A stretch of 64,000 bases of DNA from JAAUUJ01 sp964392245 (lineage in GTDB: Bacteria > Cyanobacteriota > Cyanobacteriia > Thermostichales > Thermostichaceae). The stretch is taken from assembly GCA_964392245.1 (NCBI GenBank), contig CAYMOX010000001.1, positions 1 to 64,000 of the forward strand, in the 5' to 3' direction. The notes under the pieces are model-generated. The model searched no databases, was not told the origin of the DNA, and saw nothing but the letters and a program-made list of their open reading frames with translations. This document shows, piece after piece, positions 33,267-42,581 of the stretch; position 1 is the first letter of the stretch, and every line of letters starts with the position of its first letter. The position numbers and the translations under genes were made by a program.

Positions 33267-34883
33267 GTAACTAGTCACCGCAATAGTCTGGGCCTATTGA
33301 GAATGATAAACCTCAATGCCCATACTCTACATCTTCTTCAAATCTCTTGAAGCTCCGGTGGCCATCGTCCCATCTGTTCTAATCGACAACATAATTCTTC
33401 CACTGCATTTTTCCCTTGCAGTCTCATCGTCTCCAGAAAACTATACATCATTGAGATCAACTGACCTCCCCAATGACTTCTGGACCCTCCACTCATCTTC
33501 CGATGTAAGACCACTGGCCTTAACGCCCTTTCCGCATCATTGTTATCGGGCTTGACCTCGGGGTGACTCAAAAATGTAAACCATTCTTCCCAATGCCTTC
33601 TGAATCGATTGCTCAGATTCTGAGCGTCATACGGCCAGCCTTTCTCTGGAGCATCCTCTATCACCTTTGTTAACTCTGCTTCCGCTATCAGTCGATGGTT
33701 TTGCAGCTGAGTCAGACTGACTTTCCCTTTATGGTAGTCTTCATAGACTTGTCGGGCTCTATTGATCACTCCCTTCACTTCCTCTGCAAACTTTTGATTC
33801 TCTGTAAATCTTGAGCTGGCTAATTCTTCTAGCTCTCGACCGATATGAGCTAGGCATTTCTGTTTGGCTTGCGCTGCTTGCGGGCTGTACGCTGACCAAC
33901 AATCGCTGCTCAATATCCCCTCAAAGTTGCCTGATAATAACGACTCCACCTCTTTTGAACTGCGGGTTGGCGCTAAAAACATCACACATACCTCCTCTGA
34001 GGTCGCCACCCATAACCAGTAATTCACCCCATTTAAACGATAGCTGGTCTCATCCACACACCGCACACCCGGTTGCTGGATGATTTCCCACCACTGTTCA
34101 TAGCTCGGATACAAACTCTCACAGAACCATTGATGCATCTTTGACAAACTGCCCTGAGAAAGGGGGATAGCCAACACCGTTTCCACCAGATAACGTTGCT
34201 TGGCCCAACTCAGATGGCCACCGTATCCCAACCATCCCACCAAACTGCTCAGCAACGACCCATAACTGAAGTCTTCTCGACACCCCAAGGGCAAAGGAGC
34301 ATATCCTTGCCATCCACAGTCAGGACAACTATATTGGGGCCGCTGATATTCCCTGACTTCCACTAACTTGTCGACTAGCTCAGCAACTTGATGTTTACGG
34401 AGAGGAGCATCGCTCTCAGTGATCCCCAAACTGCTACATTCAGGACAAGCTTCTAGAGCTAACTTGATGCGCTCATCCACAAACCCAAACCCATTGCGAG
34501 TCGTTCCTGGATGACCATATTTGGGCCCCTGTTTGCGTTTGGGTCTCTGAATATCCTTGTTTTTCTTCTTGTGTGGGTTGGCTGAAGGAGGCTGAGAGCT
34601 ATTCTCACTATTGCGATGGGCTACCTTACGCAGGGCTTCTTTGAGCTGGTCAAGTTCTTGTTGTAACTGGCTAAGTTGGTGGCACAACTGCTGGTTTTCG
34701 GCCCGTTGTTCAAAATAGTGCTCATACCAGAACCGAGCCCCCAACTGCTCCGGGTCAACGTTGGGGTCCTCCATGAGACGGGATAGATCTGGTAGTTGAT
34801 TCATGTCCATGGAGCTGAGACTACCATATCTACGGAGGTTGAGTCATTCTCAATTAGTGACTCTTATTGCGGTGACCAGTTAC
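33267..34883 (-). mobile_element. Intact IS66-family insertion sequence
   Basis: The element is 1617 bp, bounded by imperfect inverted repeats that both begin GTAACT and contain GTCACCGCAATA. A second matched block ATTGAGAATGA lies about 35 bp in from each end. A perfect 8-bp target duplication flanks it. Only the large transposase gene is present, with no tnpA/tnpB accessory genes, as in the single-gene IS66 subgroup. The intact frame and perfect duplication indicate recent insertion. Confidence 0.95.
33338..34810 (-). CDS. tnpC: IS66-family transposase
   Basis: A 490-residue transposase. It has an N-terminal coiled coil (FEQRAENQQLCHQLSQLQQ), a zinc-finger-like region with CPEC and CPDC pairs, and a DDE core. 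Probable catalytic residues are the Asp in RCVDETSYRLNG, the Asp in ILSSDCWSAY and the Glu in NNDAERALRP. No frameshift or stop interrupts it, so it should be active. Inserted in the same orientation as the host kinase gene. Confidence 0.95.
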   Translation of the reverse strand: MDMNQLPDLSRLMEDPNVDPEQLGARFWYEHYFEQRAENQQLCHQLSQLQQELDQLKEALRKVAHRNSENSSQPPSANPHKKKNKDIQRPKRKQGPKYGHPGTTRNGFGFVDERIKLALEACPECSSLGITESDAPLRKHQVAELVDKLVEVREYQRPQYSCPDCGWQGYAPLPLGCREDFSYGSLLSSLVGWLGYGGHLSWAKQRYLVETVLAIPLSQGSLSKMHQWFCESLYPSYEQWWEIIQQPGVRCVDETSYRLNGVNYWLWVATSEEVCVMFLAPTRSSKEVESLLSGNFEGILSSDCWSAYSPQAAQAKQKCLAHIGRELEELASSRFTENQKFAEEVKGVINRARQVYEDYHKGKVSLTQLQNHRLIAEAELTKVIEDAPEKGWPYDAQNLSNRFRRHWEEWFTFLSHPEVKPDNNDAERALRPVVLHRKMSGGSRSHWGGQLISMMYSFLETMRLQGKNAVEELCCRLEQMGRWPPELQEI

Positions 34884-34891
34884 CCTGCTCA
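34884..34891. repeat. Right target-site duplication of the IS66 element
   Basis: CCTGCTCA, the second copy of the 8-bp duplication; it is also the end of the 5' kinase fragment. Confidence 0.95.
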
Positions 34892-35244
34892 TTGTCATCG
34901 ATAAAACTGACCTCAGTTTGTTGCGGATCCCCGGTAAGAAAAGTCTGCTCCAGTGCGGATTGCCAGATCTGAGCGGCGAAGGAGGGAATGGGACTTTCCG
35001 CTAAAGTCCGGCCCTGAAAATGGCTGGGAGAAAGGCCGGAGATGCGCTCAACCGTAGGACTAATGTACACATGGCGGTGGTTGCGATCAAAGCGAGCAAT
35101 GATGTCGGTGGCATGCTCAACCATGTCCTGAAAGGCACAGATAGGGACCTGTCCCAGTGCTGGGGTTGGCGGTTGGTCATGGCAGGGTGATGATTGCGGC
35201 GGGGAAGGATCCGCAAAATCCTCACTGGCTGCTGGCATCGACAT
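34884..35244 (-). pseudogene. PAS histidine kinase, 5' part cut off by IS66
   Basis: From ATG 35244 (GAGAAGG upstream) about 120 codons remain: a Pro-rich start, then a PAS domain (FQDMVEHATDIIARFD, YISPTVERISGL) that breaks off at FIDDNEQ. The frame runs into the IS and stops at 34864. Joined to 31790-33258 it restores FIDDNEQVSHAFQ in frame, so the ancestral kinase was about 610 residues. Confidence 0.85.
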
Positions 35245-35431
35245 ACGCACCTTCTCTGCAGGTCGTGTCTGGCAGGACTTTATTTTTACTATACTAAGGG
35301 GCTTCTGACCGTATGGGGCTGAACCCTGGTGAGGGCTGCAGCTCATGGGTTCTCTTCAGCAAGACTGCGGTCTTGGGTTGTGCTGGAGAGGGGGCGCATC
35401 GCTTACACTCAACTAGAACCTACGCTCCTGG

Positions 35432-37408
35432 ATGGGCACCAGTATGTCTCAGCCTGAGATTGGGCGCTTGATCAAAGATCGCTACCAACTTACCCATCTG
35501 ATCAGTGTGGGAGGCATGGGGGAAGTCTATCAGGCGGTTGATCTGCAGATGTTTAGCCGCGTGGTGGCGGTCAAGCTGCTGCACCCGCGGTTGATCGGAT
35601 CTCAGGACCTGCATCAACAGTTGCGCCGCCGCTTTCAGGAGGAAGCCCGCATTAGTGCCCTGCTCGGGGATCATCCCAATATCATTAAGGTTCATGACTA
35701 TGGACTGGATCGCGAGGCCCCTTTCCTGGTCATGGAATATCTGGGCTCTCCTCCCTTACAAGGGCAGAGTTTAACGGAGATTTTAAAACAACGACAGTCC
35801 CTGCCTGTGGGGCGAGTGGTACGACTGGCTCGCCAGCTCTGTGCCGGATTGCATTATGCCCATGGGTTTGAGGCCCAGCTGGAAGACCAGACGATCAAAG
35901 GTGTGATTCACCGTGATATCAAGCCCAGCAATATTTTCGTGCTCACAGATCCTGCCCTGGGACGGACCGATGAAACGATCAAGATCCTGGATTTTGGGGT
36001 AGCTAAGATCATCAGTGACATGAGCCTGTCGCTGGGAACCGAGCAGCTCGGCTTTGTGGGGTCCCCCATGTATGCTTCTCCAGAGCAGTTGCGGGGCAAA
36101 AAGTTGGATGCTCGCTCCGATATCTACTCCCTCGGTATCGTTCTCTACGAAATGTTAACGGGTCACCTGCCTCTACAGCCGGAGACCGATTCCATCTGGG
36201 CCTGGATTGAAGCCCACAACCATCTCGATCCCCTGCCCATGCAGCAGCACCTTCTGCCCCATGCGGTTTCAACGGCGGTGGAGGAGGTGATTATGAGCTG
36301 CCTCTCCAAGGATCCGGATCAGCGTCCGGCCAGTATGGAGCAACTGAGTCTGCAGCTTTATGCCGCTCTACACCCTGAGGCCGAGGGGACTGCGGAACCT
36401 CCTCCTCTCTTTGCTGCCCCCGTTGCCGCTGACTCATCCCCCCCCCCAATGGCAGTTGCTCCCGAAACAACAGATCGCTCTGCTCCGGCAGCCGAGTCGA
36501 TGACGGTCTCGGGTCAGTCGGATGCCGAAGTCACGCAGCAGCTCCAGGATCCTCGCTCTTCTGCTTCTGGGTTTCCGCGCCGTCCTCTCCCCCAGTCCCG
36601 CCTAGGGCGAACGCTGGTATTTATGGGGGTGCTGATCCTCTGCAGTCCGGGCCTGGTCTGGATCTTTCAGCATCAGCGCTCCTCTCAGGGGGATGTTGAC
36701 TTACGCCTGCAGCCCTCCCCGAGTCCCACCCTGACCTTGCGGGAGTTGTATGAGCGGCAGCGTCGTCGTGCCGTGCGCGAAGGGGACTGGGCCAGTGCCA
36801 TTGAGTTGGTGGATCTGATGCTGGTTGAGTTTCCTGAAGATCGGGAGGAGTTACTGAGTTATCGCCAGTACCTGCAGGACAACCTGGAGTCTCCGCAAGC
36901 TGTGCCCCTTTCCCCCTCCTTGGAGAGAATCTTGGGAGCCTACCTCTCACGGCTAAGCCTGGCGATCAGCAGAGGCAACTGGACCACGGCCCTGGATATT
37001 GTGGAGGAAGCCAGAACCTCCTTGCCTCAGGAAACCTTAGCGTGGGAAGACTATCGCCAGGCGCTGCAGCAACTGCAACGGACCAGAGATCCAGATTATA
37101 CCCGTCAAGCCCTTACCCGATTAGCGGAGGGATCAACCGAGTTAGCCGAGGCCGTCAGCCTTTATCAACGCATTGACCAACCTCCCCGCCGCCAGCCTTC
37201 TCCCGTGCCCACACCGATTTTTCCAAGCTCACCCCCAGCTCAACCAACCCCCAGTCCCAGCCCTGCGCCGATTCCCCGTCAGACGCCGTTACAGATCCCG
37301 ACTCTCGATCCTGATTCCCCTCCTGATCTGACCTACGTCTGTCGGCTCCAGCCTGATCTGGGGATCTGTCGCAATCGCTCCCCCCAACCGCAGCCGGATC
37401 AGGAGTAA
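35432..37408 (+). CDS. Ser/Thr protein kinase with C-terminal membrane segment
   Basis: A 658-residue Hanks-type kinase; ATG 35444 is an equally possible start. The kinase domain (about 15-300) has the glycine loop SVGGMGEVYQAV, lysine in VVAVKLL, catalytic loop VIHRDIKPSNIF, DFG in ILDFGVAK and activation-segment SPEQ. A low-complexity Ala/Pro/Ser linker follows, then one transmembrane helix (TLVFMGVLILCSPGLVWIF, about residues 391-409). A helical extracytoplasmic region with repeat-like stretches and a Pro-rich end closes the protein. It resembles membrane-anchored PknB-like signalling kinases. All catalytic residues are present. Ligand unknown. Confidence 0.9.
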   Translation: MGTSMSQPEIGRLIKDRYQLTHLISVGGMGEVYQAVDLQMFSRVVAVKLLHPRLIGSQDLHQQLRRRFQEEARISALLGDHPNIIKVHDYGLDREAPFLVMEYLGSPPLQGQSLTEILKQRQSLPVGRVVRLARQLCAGLHYAHGFEAQLEDQTIKGVIHRDIKPSNIFVLTDPALGRTDETIKILDFGVAKIISDMSLSLGTEQLGFVGSPMYASPEQLRGKKLDARSDIYSLGIVLYEMLTGHLPLQPETDSIWAWIEAHNHLDPLPMQQHLLPHAVSTAVEEVIMSCLSKDPDQRPASMEQLSLQLYAALHPEAEGTAEPPPLFAAPVAADSSPPPMAVAPETTDRSAPAAESMTVSGQSDAEVTQQLQDPRSSASGFPRRPLPQSRLGRTLVFMGVLILCSPGLVWIFQHQRSSQGDVDLRLQPSPSPTLTLRELYERQRRRAVREGDWASAIELVDLMLVEFPEDREELLSYRQYLQDNLESPQAVPLSPSLERILGAYLSRLSLAISRGNWTTALDIVEEARTSLPQETLAWEDYRQALQQLQRTRDPDYTRQALTRLAEGSTELAEAVSLYQRIDQPPRRQPSPVPTPIFPSSPPAQPTPSPSPAPIPRQTPLQIPTLDPDSPPDLTYVCRLQPDLGICRNRSPQPQPDQE

Positions 37409-37417
37409 ACCATAGAC

Positions 37418-37927
37418 CTAGCTTTCGGGGGGGACATCCAGACCGGAACGGCTCTTGATAAAGTCACTGGGATTCACGTTTTCCAGGAAGTTGTGAAACT
37501 CCTCCCGTTCCGCTTCATCGGCGTCCTGATTCATGGGCAGAGATGCTTCTGCAATCACTTCCTCAACCGTCCAGATGGGAACGTTGGCCCGCAGCGCAAT
37601 CGCGATCGCATCGCTGGGGCGGCAATCGATCTCCTGCTTTTTCTCTCCATTGATCGTGGTGAGAACGGCATAAAAGGTGTTGTCCATGAGCGCGTGAATG
37701 ACAATCCGCTCCACCTTGATCCCCCAGGTCTCCCAAGAACTGAGGATCAGGTCATGGGTCATGGGACGTGCCGGTTTGTGATCTTCAAGAGCCTGGAGGA
37801 TGGCATTCGCTTCAGCACGCCCAACCCAGATGGGCAGCGCTCTCCGTTCATAGGTGTCACGCAGAATGATGATAGGGCTCTGGTTTGCAGCATCCACCGC
37901 AATTCCGGCAACATGCATCTCAATCAT
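37418..37927 (-). CDS. Bifunctional nuclease family protein (BFN/DUF151)
   Basis: A 169-residue protein with the DUF151 pattern: IILRDTYERRALPIWVGRAEANAI, TINGEKKQEIDCRPSDAIAIALR and a C-terminal acidic UVR-like tail. Family members are reported as RNase/DNase and stress proteins in plants and bacteria. A GCGATCGC palindrome sits inside the gene near 37605, rare in this part of the window. It is convergent with the kinase gene, 9 bp apart. Confidence 0.88.
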   Translation of the reverse strand: MIEMHVAGIAVDAANQSPIIILRDTYERRALPIWVGRAEANAILQALEDHKPARPMTHDLILSSWETWGIKVERIVIHALMDNTFYAVLTTINGEKKQEIDCRPSDAIAIALRANVPIWTVEEVIAEASLPMNQDADEAEREEFHNFLENVNPSDFIKSRSGLDVPPES

Positions 37928-38068
37928 TGCGTCTGCCTCCAGCCAGTAGACTTGATCGTAACTAGCCCTGCCAGCTTTGACAACCGGGACCCCCTAGGCC
38001 TGAACAGGCTCTAGAGCCCTGATCCCCATCTTCACCAGGCGAGTTACCACAGATCCCCAGGCTACTTC

Positions 38069-39649
38069 TCAGAGGTTGACCACAAAGGCATCACGGATGC
38101 CGGGTTCCTTCAAAACTTCCTCCAAAATGCCATCTGGAAGGGGATCATCCAGGCTCAGGACCATGACAGCGTCTCCACGCACATGCTTGCGCCCCACCTG
38201 CATGCTGGCAATGTTGACATTGTAGGTGCCCAGCAGGGTTCCGATCTTGCCGATCAGGCCAGGCATATCGCGGTGCAGGGTCATCAGCATGTTGGTGGAG
38301 GGAGGGACGTTAATGGGGAAGCCATCAATTTCTGTGACCCGGACCTCCCGCTCCCCAATCAGTGCCCCAGCAACCGAGCGCTTGCCATTGGGGCCATGGG
38401 CGGCGAGATGAATCGATCCGGCATAATCCCGCGAGGAAGGATCCCGAGTTTCAACCACGCGAATGCCCCGCTCCTTGGCCTCCAGGGAGGCATTGACATA
38501 GTTGACGCGTTCCTGCAAGGCCAGAGTCAACAGTCCCTTGAGGGCCGCAATAATCATGGGCTGGCCGTCCCGTTCTGCCAGTTCTCCCTGCATACGAACC
38601 TCCAGCTGATCAACGCGGTCCCCTGCCAGCTGACCCACCATGTTGCCCAGCAGCTCTGCCAGATCCAGATAGGGCTTCAGTTTCTCCAGGACTTCCGGCT
38701 GCAGGCCAGGGATATTCACTGCCGAGCGCGCCGGTAACCCCAACAGCACATCGCGGATCTGTTCCGCCACGTCCACCGCCACATTGGTCTGGGCCTCTTC
38801 CGTGGAAGCTCCCAGGTGAGGGGTGATCAATACCTCTTTGCCCATCTGGAAGAGAGGAGAATCCGTCAGTGGTTCACTGGCAAAGACATCGAGGGCGGCC
38901 CCTGCGATCTCACCAGCTTTGATTGCTTCACAGAGGGCCTCTTCGTCAACTAACCCGCCCCGCGCACAGTTGATCAGACGGGCGGTGGGTTTCATCAGCT
39001 TAAAGGCGTCGGCATTAAACAGATTGGTGGTTTCTGGAGTTTTGGGAATATGAAGGGTAATGTAGTCTGACTCCTGCAGCAGAGTGTTAAAGTCCACCAA
39101 CCGGGCCCCCAGCTGCTGGGCTCGCTCCAGCGAAAGATAGGGATCATAAGCCAGGATCTTCATGCCCATGGCGGCAGCGATATGAGCGACATGAGACCCG
39201 ATCCGACCCAGGCCGATCACCCCCAGGGTCTTTTTGTAAACCTCGACGCCCACAAACTGCTGTCGCTTCCACTGCCCTGATTTCAGGGAGGCGTTTGCAT
39301 CTGCCACATGCCGAGAGAGGCCCATCATCAGGGTGACGGCGTGTTCTGCGGCAGCAATCGTGTTGCCTTCTGGAGAATTGACGACCAGGATGCCCGCCTT
39401 GGTGGCGGCTGGAACATCAATGTTGTCCACCCCCACCCCAGCCCGACCAATGATCTTTAACTTGGTGCCTGCCTCAATCACCTCGCGGGTGACCCGTGTG
39501 CCAGAGCGCACCATAATCGCGTCGTAGTCGGGGATGGCGGCGATCAGTTCGTCTGCGGGCAGATTGAGCCGCACATCCACGTGGGCCACCTGGGAGAGGA
39601 TGTCAATTCCTGTGCTGTCAATAGGATCGGTGACGATAATTTTAGGCAT
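38069..39649 (-). CDS. serA: D-3-phosphoglycerate dehydrogenase
   Basis: From ATG 39649 (MPKIIVTDPIDSTG) it is 526 residues, the usual length; the frame extending upstream adds unrelated sequence. Domains: substrate-binding and Rossmann NAD-binding (LGVIGLGRIGSHVA), catalytic GRAGVGVDNID, CARGG and the His in ITPHLGASTEEAQ, then an intervening domain and a C-terminal ACT domain (RDMPGLIGKIGTLLG). It oxidises 3-phosphoglycerate in the first step of serine synthesis, with feedback via the ACT domain. Confidence 0.96.
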   Translation of the reverse strand: MPKIIVTDPIDSTGIDILSQVAHVDVRLNLPADELIAAIPDYDAIMVRSGTRVTREVIEAGTKLKIIGRAGVGVDNIDVPAATKAGILVVNSPEGNTIAAAEHAVTLMMGLSRHVADANASLKSGQWKRQQFVGVEVYKKTLGVIGLGRIGSHVAHIAAAMGMKILAYDPYLSLERAQQLGARLVDFNTLLQESDYITLHIPKTPETTNLFNADAFKLMKPTARLINCARGGLVDEEALCEAIKAGEIAGAALDVFASEPLTDSPLFQMGKEVLITPHLGASTEEAQTNVAVDVAEQIRDVLLGLPARSAVNIPGLQPEVLEKLKPYLDLAELLGNMVGQLAGDRVDQLEVRMQGELAERDGQPMIIAALKGLLTLALQERVNYVNASLEAKERGIRVVETRDPSSRDYAGSIHLAAHGPNGKRSVAGALIGEREVRVTEIDGFPINVPPSTNMLMTLHRDMPGLIGKIGTLLGTYNVNIASMQVGRKHVRGDAVMVLSLDDPLPDGILEEVLKEPGIRDAFVVNL

Positions 39650-39857
39650 GGTTAGACTCAGTCTCCAGGAAACGCTCGACACACAAAGGGAACAACCGCA
39701 TCTCTCTTCTCCAGGGTCTCTGGCTGCAAAAATCACCTGGAGCAAGGCCGCCCCCTGTCCTTGCCAGGGTTTGTGTTCCCATGTTAAGCAGCACATTGAG
39801 TGTAGACATAGGTGTGTCCGGATCACAAGCGGTCCGGTGGATTTTTCGGGAGAGTTG

Positions 39858-40853
39858 TTATGGAGACAACAAACCCATGAGTTGGCGCACGTTTTCGAGG
39901 GTGCCATTGGCTCGATCGTGGGCTTGTTCGGCATTCTCACGGATCAGGTGCTGCAGCTTATCCGGCTCCTGGCGTAATTCCTGGTAGCGCTGCTGAATCG
40001 GCTGGAGGGCATGGATCACCACCTCGGTCAACAGCGGCTTAAACTGCCCCCACCCCATCTCCGCACATTCGCGAGCCACATCCGCTTTGCTTTGCTGGGA
40101 AAGGAGCTGGTAGAGGGTGAGCAAATTGTCGGCCTCTGGACGCTCTGGATCATCAAAAGTGAGGCCCCGCACCGGATCGGTCTTGCATTTTTTGATCTTT
40201 TTCTGAATTTCTTCAGGGCTGTCCAGCAAGTTGATGCGGCTCTGGGGAGAGGGATCAGACTTGGACATCTTTTTAGTGCCGTCCGTCAGGCTCATGACTC
40301 GGGCTCCCTCCGTCCGGATCAGGGCCTCTGGAATGGTGAAAAACTCCCCAAAACGGTCGTTAAAGCGGCGGGCAATATCCCGGCAGAGTTCGATGTGCTG
40401 GCGCTGATCCTCCCCCACCGGCACATAGCGGGGCTGGTAGAGAAGAATATCGGCGGCCTGCAGCACCGGATAACTAAATAACCCCACGCTGGCCTCTTCC
40501 CCCACCTTGTCCTTCTTCTCCTTGTACTGGATCATGCGTTCACACCAGTTCATAGGGGTGAAGGTGTTGAACAACCAGGCCAGTTCGGTGTGGGCCGGAA
40601 CATGGGACTGGACAAACAGCACACAGTGATCTGGGTTGAGGCCACAGGCCAGGTAGAGGGCAAACACCTCCTGAGTCCGATCCGCCAGCTGCTGGGGATC
40701 ATAGGGAACCGTAATGGCATGTTGATCGACGATGCAGAAGTAGTTTTCATACTTTTCCTGCTCCGCCACCCAGGTTTGGATTGCCCCCAGATAATTGCCC
40801 AGATGCAAATCCCCGGAGGGCTGGATCCCTGAAAATGTGCGTGGTTTATCCAT
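39858..40853 (-). CDS. trpS: Tryptophan-tRNA ligase
   Basis: From ATG 40853 (MDKPRTFSGIQPSGDLHLGNYL) it is 331 residues. The HIGH-type motif is GDLHLGN and the KMSKS motif appears as KKMSKSDPS. It charges tRNA-Trp in the cytosol. The frame reads further upstream, but the added residues are unrelated. A small conserved-looking gene lies 38 bp upstream on the same strand. Confidence 0.96.
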   Translation of the reverse strand: MDKPRTFSGIQPSGDLHLGNYLGAIQTWVAEQEKYENYFCIVDQHAITVPYDPQQLADRTQEVFALYLACGLNPDHCVLFVQSHVPAHTELAWLFNTFTPMNWCERMIQYKEKKDKVGEEASVGLFSYPVLQAADILLYQPRYVPVGEDQRQHIELCRDIARRFNDRFGEFFTIPEALIRTEGARVMSLTDGTKKMSKSDPSPQSRINLLDSPEEIQKKIKKCKTDPVRGLTFDDPERPEADNLLTLYQLLSQQSKADVARECAEMGWGQFKPLLTEVVIHALQPIQQRYQELRQEPDKLQHLIRENAEQAHDRANGTLENVRQLMGLLSP

Positions 40854-40890
40854 GATGGAGATGCGATGTGCGTACCTCGGCCAGGTTTTC

Positions 40891-41076
40891 TCAGGCGCGA
40901 TCCCGTGGACCCTTGACCATGGCCCCCCAACTGTCTCCCAGGATGACCTGGGTTTTAACCCAGAGCAGCTTGAGATTGCTCCAGTCAATATCCGAAAACG
41001 TGTCCCGCGTCTGGATCGTGGCTTTGCGGGTCCAGCCCCGGATGTTGCGAAGGAAGTTGTTCAGTTGGGCTTCCAT
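40891..41076 (-). CDS. Small hypothetical protein upstream of trpS
   Basis: A 61-residue soluble protein (starts MEAQLNNFLRNIRGW, ends in a basic tail). It is aromatic-rich with no known motif. Its position, 34 bp after the decarboxylase stop and just before trpS on the same strand, supports a real gene in that operon. I cannot assign a function. Confidence 0.5.
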   Translation of the reverse strand: MEAQLNNFLRNIRGWTRKATIQTRDTFSDIDWSNLKLLWVKTQVILGDSWGAMVKGPRDRA

Positions 41077-41110
41077 GTGGGTGATCTCCCCAGAGGTTCA
41101 TTCTTTCAGC

Positions 41111-42541
41111 CTACAGCTTAGCGGGTCTGGTCTGGAACTCCAGCTCACGACCAATACGAACCAGGTGAGTGAAAAAGCGGTCCAGATCGTCGGGCTGGGT
41201 TTGATTATTGCAGAGGACAAGCCGAAACACCGTCTGAGACCCGATCTGGGCATAGTTCACCATGGCAATCCCCGCTTGCAGTAAGCGGTGGCGAATCTCC
41301 AGAACCAGTTGATTTCGATCCAGACTGCTATCTTCAGGAACGTACTGAAAACAGAGATTGAGAAACTGTCGCGGTGCGAGCAACTGCAGATGAGGGCAGT
41401 CCTGGATCCGGGTTTCCGCCTGCTGGGCCAGTTGAAAGTAACGATCAATGCGCTCGGCCCAACCCCTGTCCCCCAGATGTTTCCAGGTAAGCCAGAGCTT
41501 GAGAGCATCGACGCGGCGACCACAGTGCATACTGCCCAGGCCCAGATCAAAGACAGAATCTGCCGTCTCATGAAACAGGTAGGAGCGGCCTCCGGCGGCA
41601 AAGGTTTCCGCCATCAGACCCTGACGGTGACCATTGATCAGCAACACCGAACAGGTGAGGGTCATCCCCATCATCTTGTGGGCATCCCACACCAGGGAAT
41701 CCGCCTGTTCCACCCCCTGCATGAGATGACGATGGCTGGGACTGAGCAGGACACTACTTCCCCAGGCCCCATCCACGTGTAACCACAGATCTTCCTGGTG
41801 GGCCAGCTGGGCCAGGGATGGCAGCGGATCGAAGGATCCCTGAACCGTTGTGCCTGCGGTGGCTGCCAGAAAAAAGGGACAGGCTCCCTCAGCTTTTGCC
41901 TGCCGGATCAGCCGTTCTGCCTCCGCCACCACCATACGCCCCTGGGGATCGGTGGGAACTCTCCAGAGGTGATCCGTTCCTATTCCCAGCAGATGGGCCG
42001 CCTGCTCAAACGAATAGTGAGCTTCTGCCGACACCAGGGCCACCAGCGGACGGTGTTGCCGCATCCCCTGCCCTTTACTGTCAGGATCCTTGAGATAGCG
42101 GGCCATGGCCATGGCCATGAGATTGCCATTACTGCCACCTGTGGTGAACTGCCCTTCCACCTGCGCAAAGCCCACCAAGGATCCCATCTTGCTGATCAGC
42201 TCCTGCTCAATCAGGGTGGCCACGGGAGCCACTTCGTAGGTGAACATGGAGGTGTTGGTGGCACTGGTGACCAGATCACCCCAGACGCAGGCCAGATCGA
42301 TGCCTCCCCACAGTTGATTCAGGTAAAGGGGATGGGCGGTGTTGACTGCATAGCGGAGGTACAGCTTGATCAGCTCCTGCAGCTCCGCCAGGGAGATCCC
42401 TTCCGGCTGCAAACTCAGGGGGATCTTTTCCTGAAGTTGAACAGGGCTGAGGGGGGATGACACAGGGGTGTCTTTCCCTGGGGCAAAAAGATGGTGATCC
42501 AGAAGCCGAAAGAGACTTTCGCAGGCTGCAATCCTATCCAT
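41111..42541 (-). CDS. PLP-dependent group II decarboxylase
   Basis: A 476-residue decarboxylase of the glutamate/aromatic-amino-acid/diaminobutyrate group. The PLP lysine is K289 in DAHKMMG, the cofactor Asp lies in HVDGAWGSS, and FTTGGSNGNLMA and AEAHYSFEQAA match the family. The substrate cannot be read from sequence; diaminobutyrate, aspartate or cysteine sulfinate are the usual options in this group. It lies just upstream of the small gene and trpS on the same strand. Confidence 0.88.
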   Translation of the reverse strand: MDRIAACESLFRLLDHHLFAPGKDTPVSSPLSPVQLQEKIPLSLQPEGISLAELQELIKLYLRYAVNTAHPLYLNQLWGGIDLACVWGDLVTSATNTSMFTYEVAPVATLIEQELISKMGSLVGFAQVEGQFTTGGSNGNLMAMAMARYLKDPDSKGQGMRQHRPLVALVSAEAHYSFEQAAHLLGIGTDHLWRVPTDPQGRMVVAEAERLIRQAKAEGACPFFLAATAGTTVQGSFDPLPSLAQLAHQEDLWLHVDGAWGSSVLLSPSHRHLMQGVEQADSLVWDAHKMMGMTLTCSVLLINGHRQGLMAETFAAGGRSYLFHETADSVFDLGLGSMHCGRRVDALKLWLTWKHLGDRGWAERIDRYFQLAQQAETRIQDCPHLQLLAPRQFLNLCFQYVPEDSSLDRNQLVLEIRHRLLQAGIAMVNYAQIGSQTVFRLVLCNNQTQPDDLDRFFTHLVRIGRELEFQTRPAKL

Positions 42542-42581
42542 GCAAGCAAAAGGAACCGCGGGTGTTGTGAGGATTTCTATC

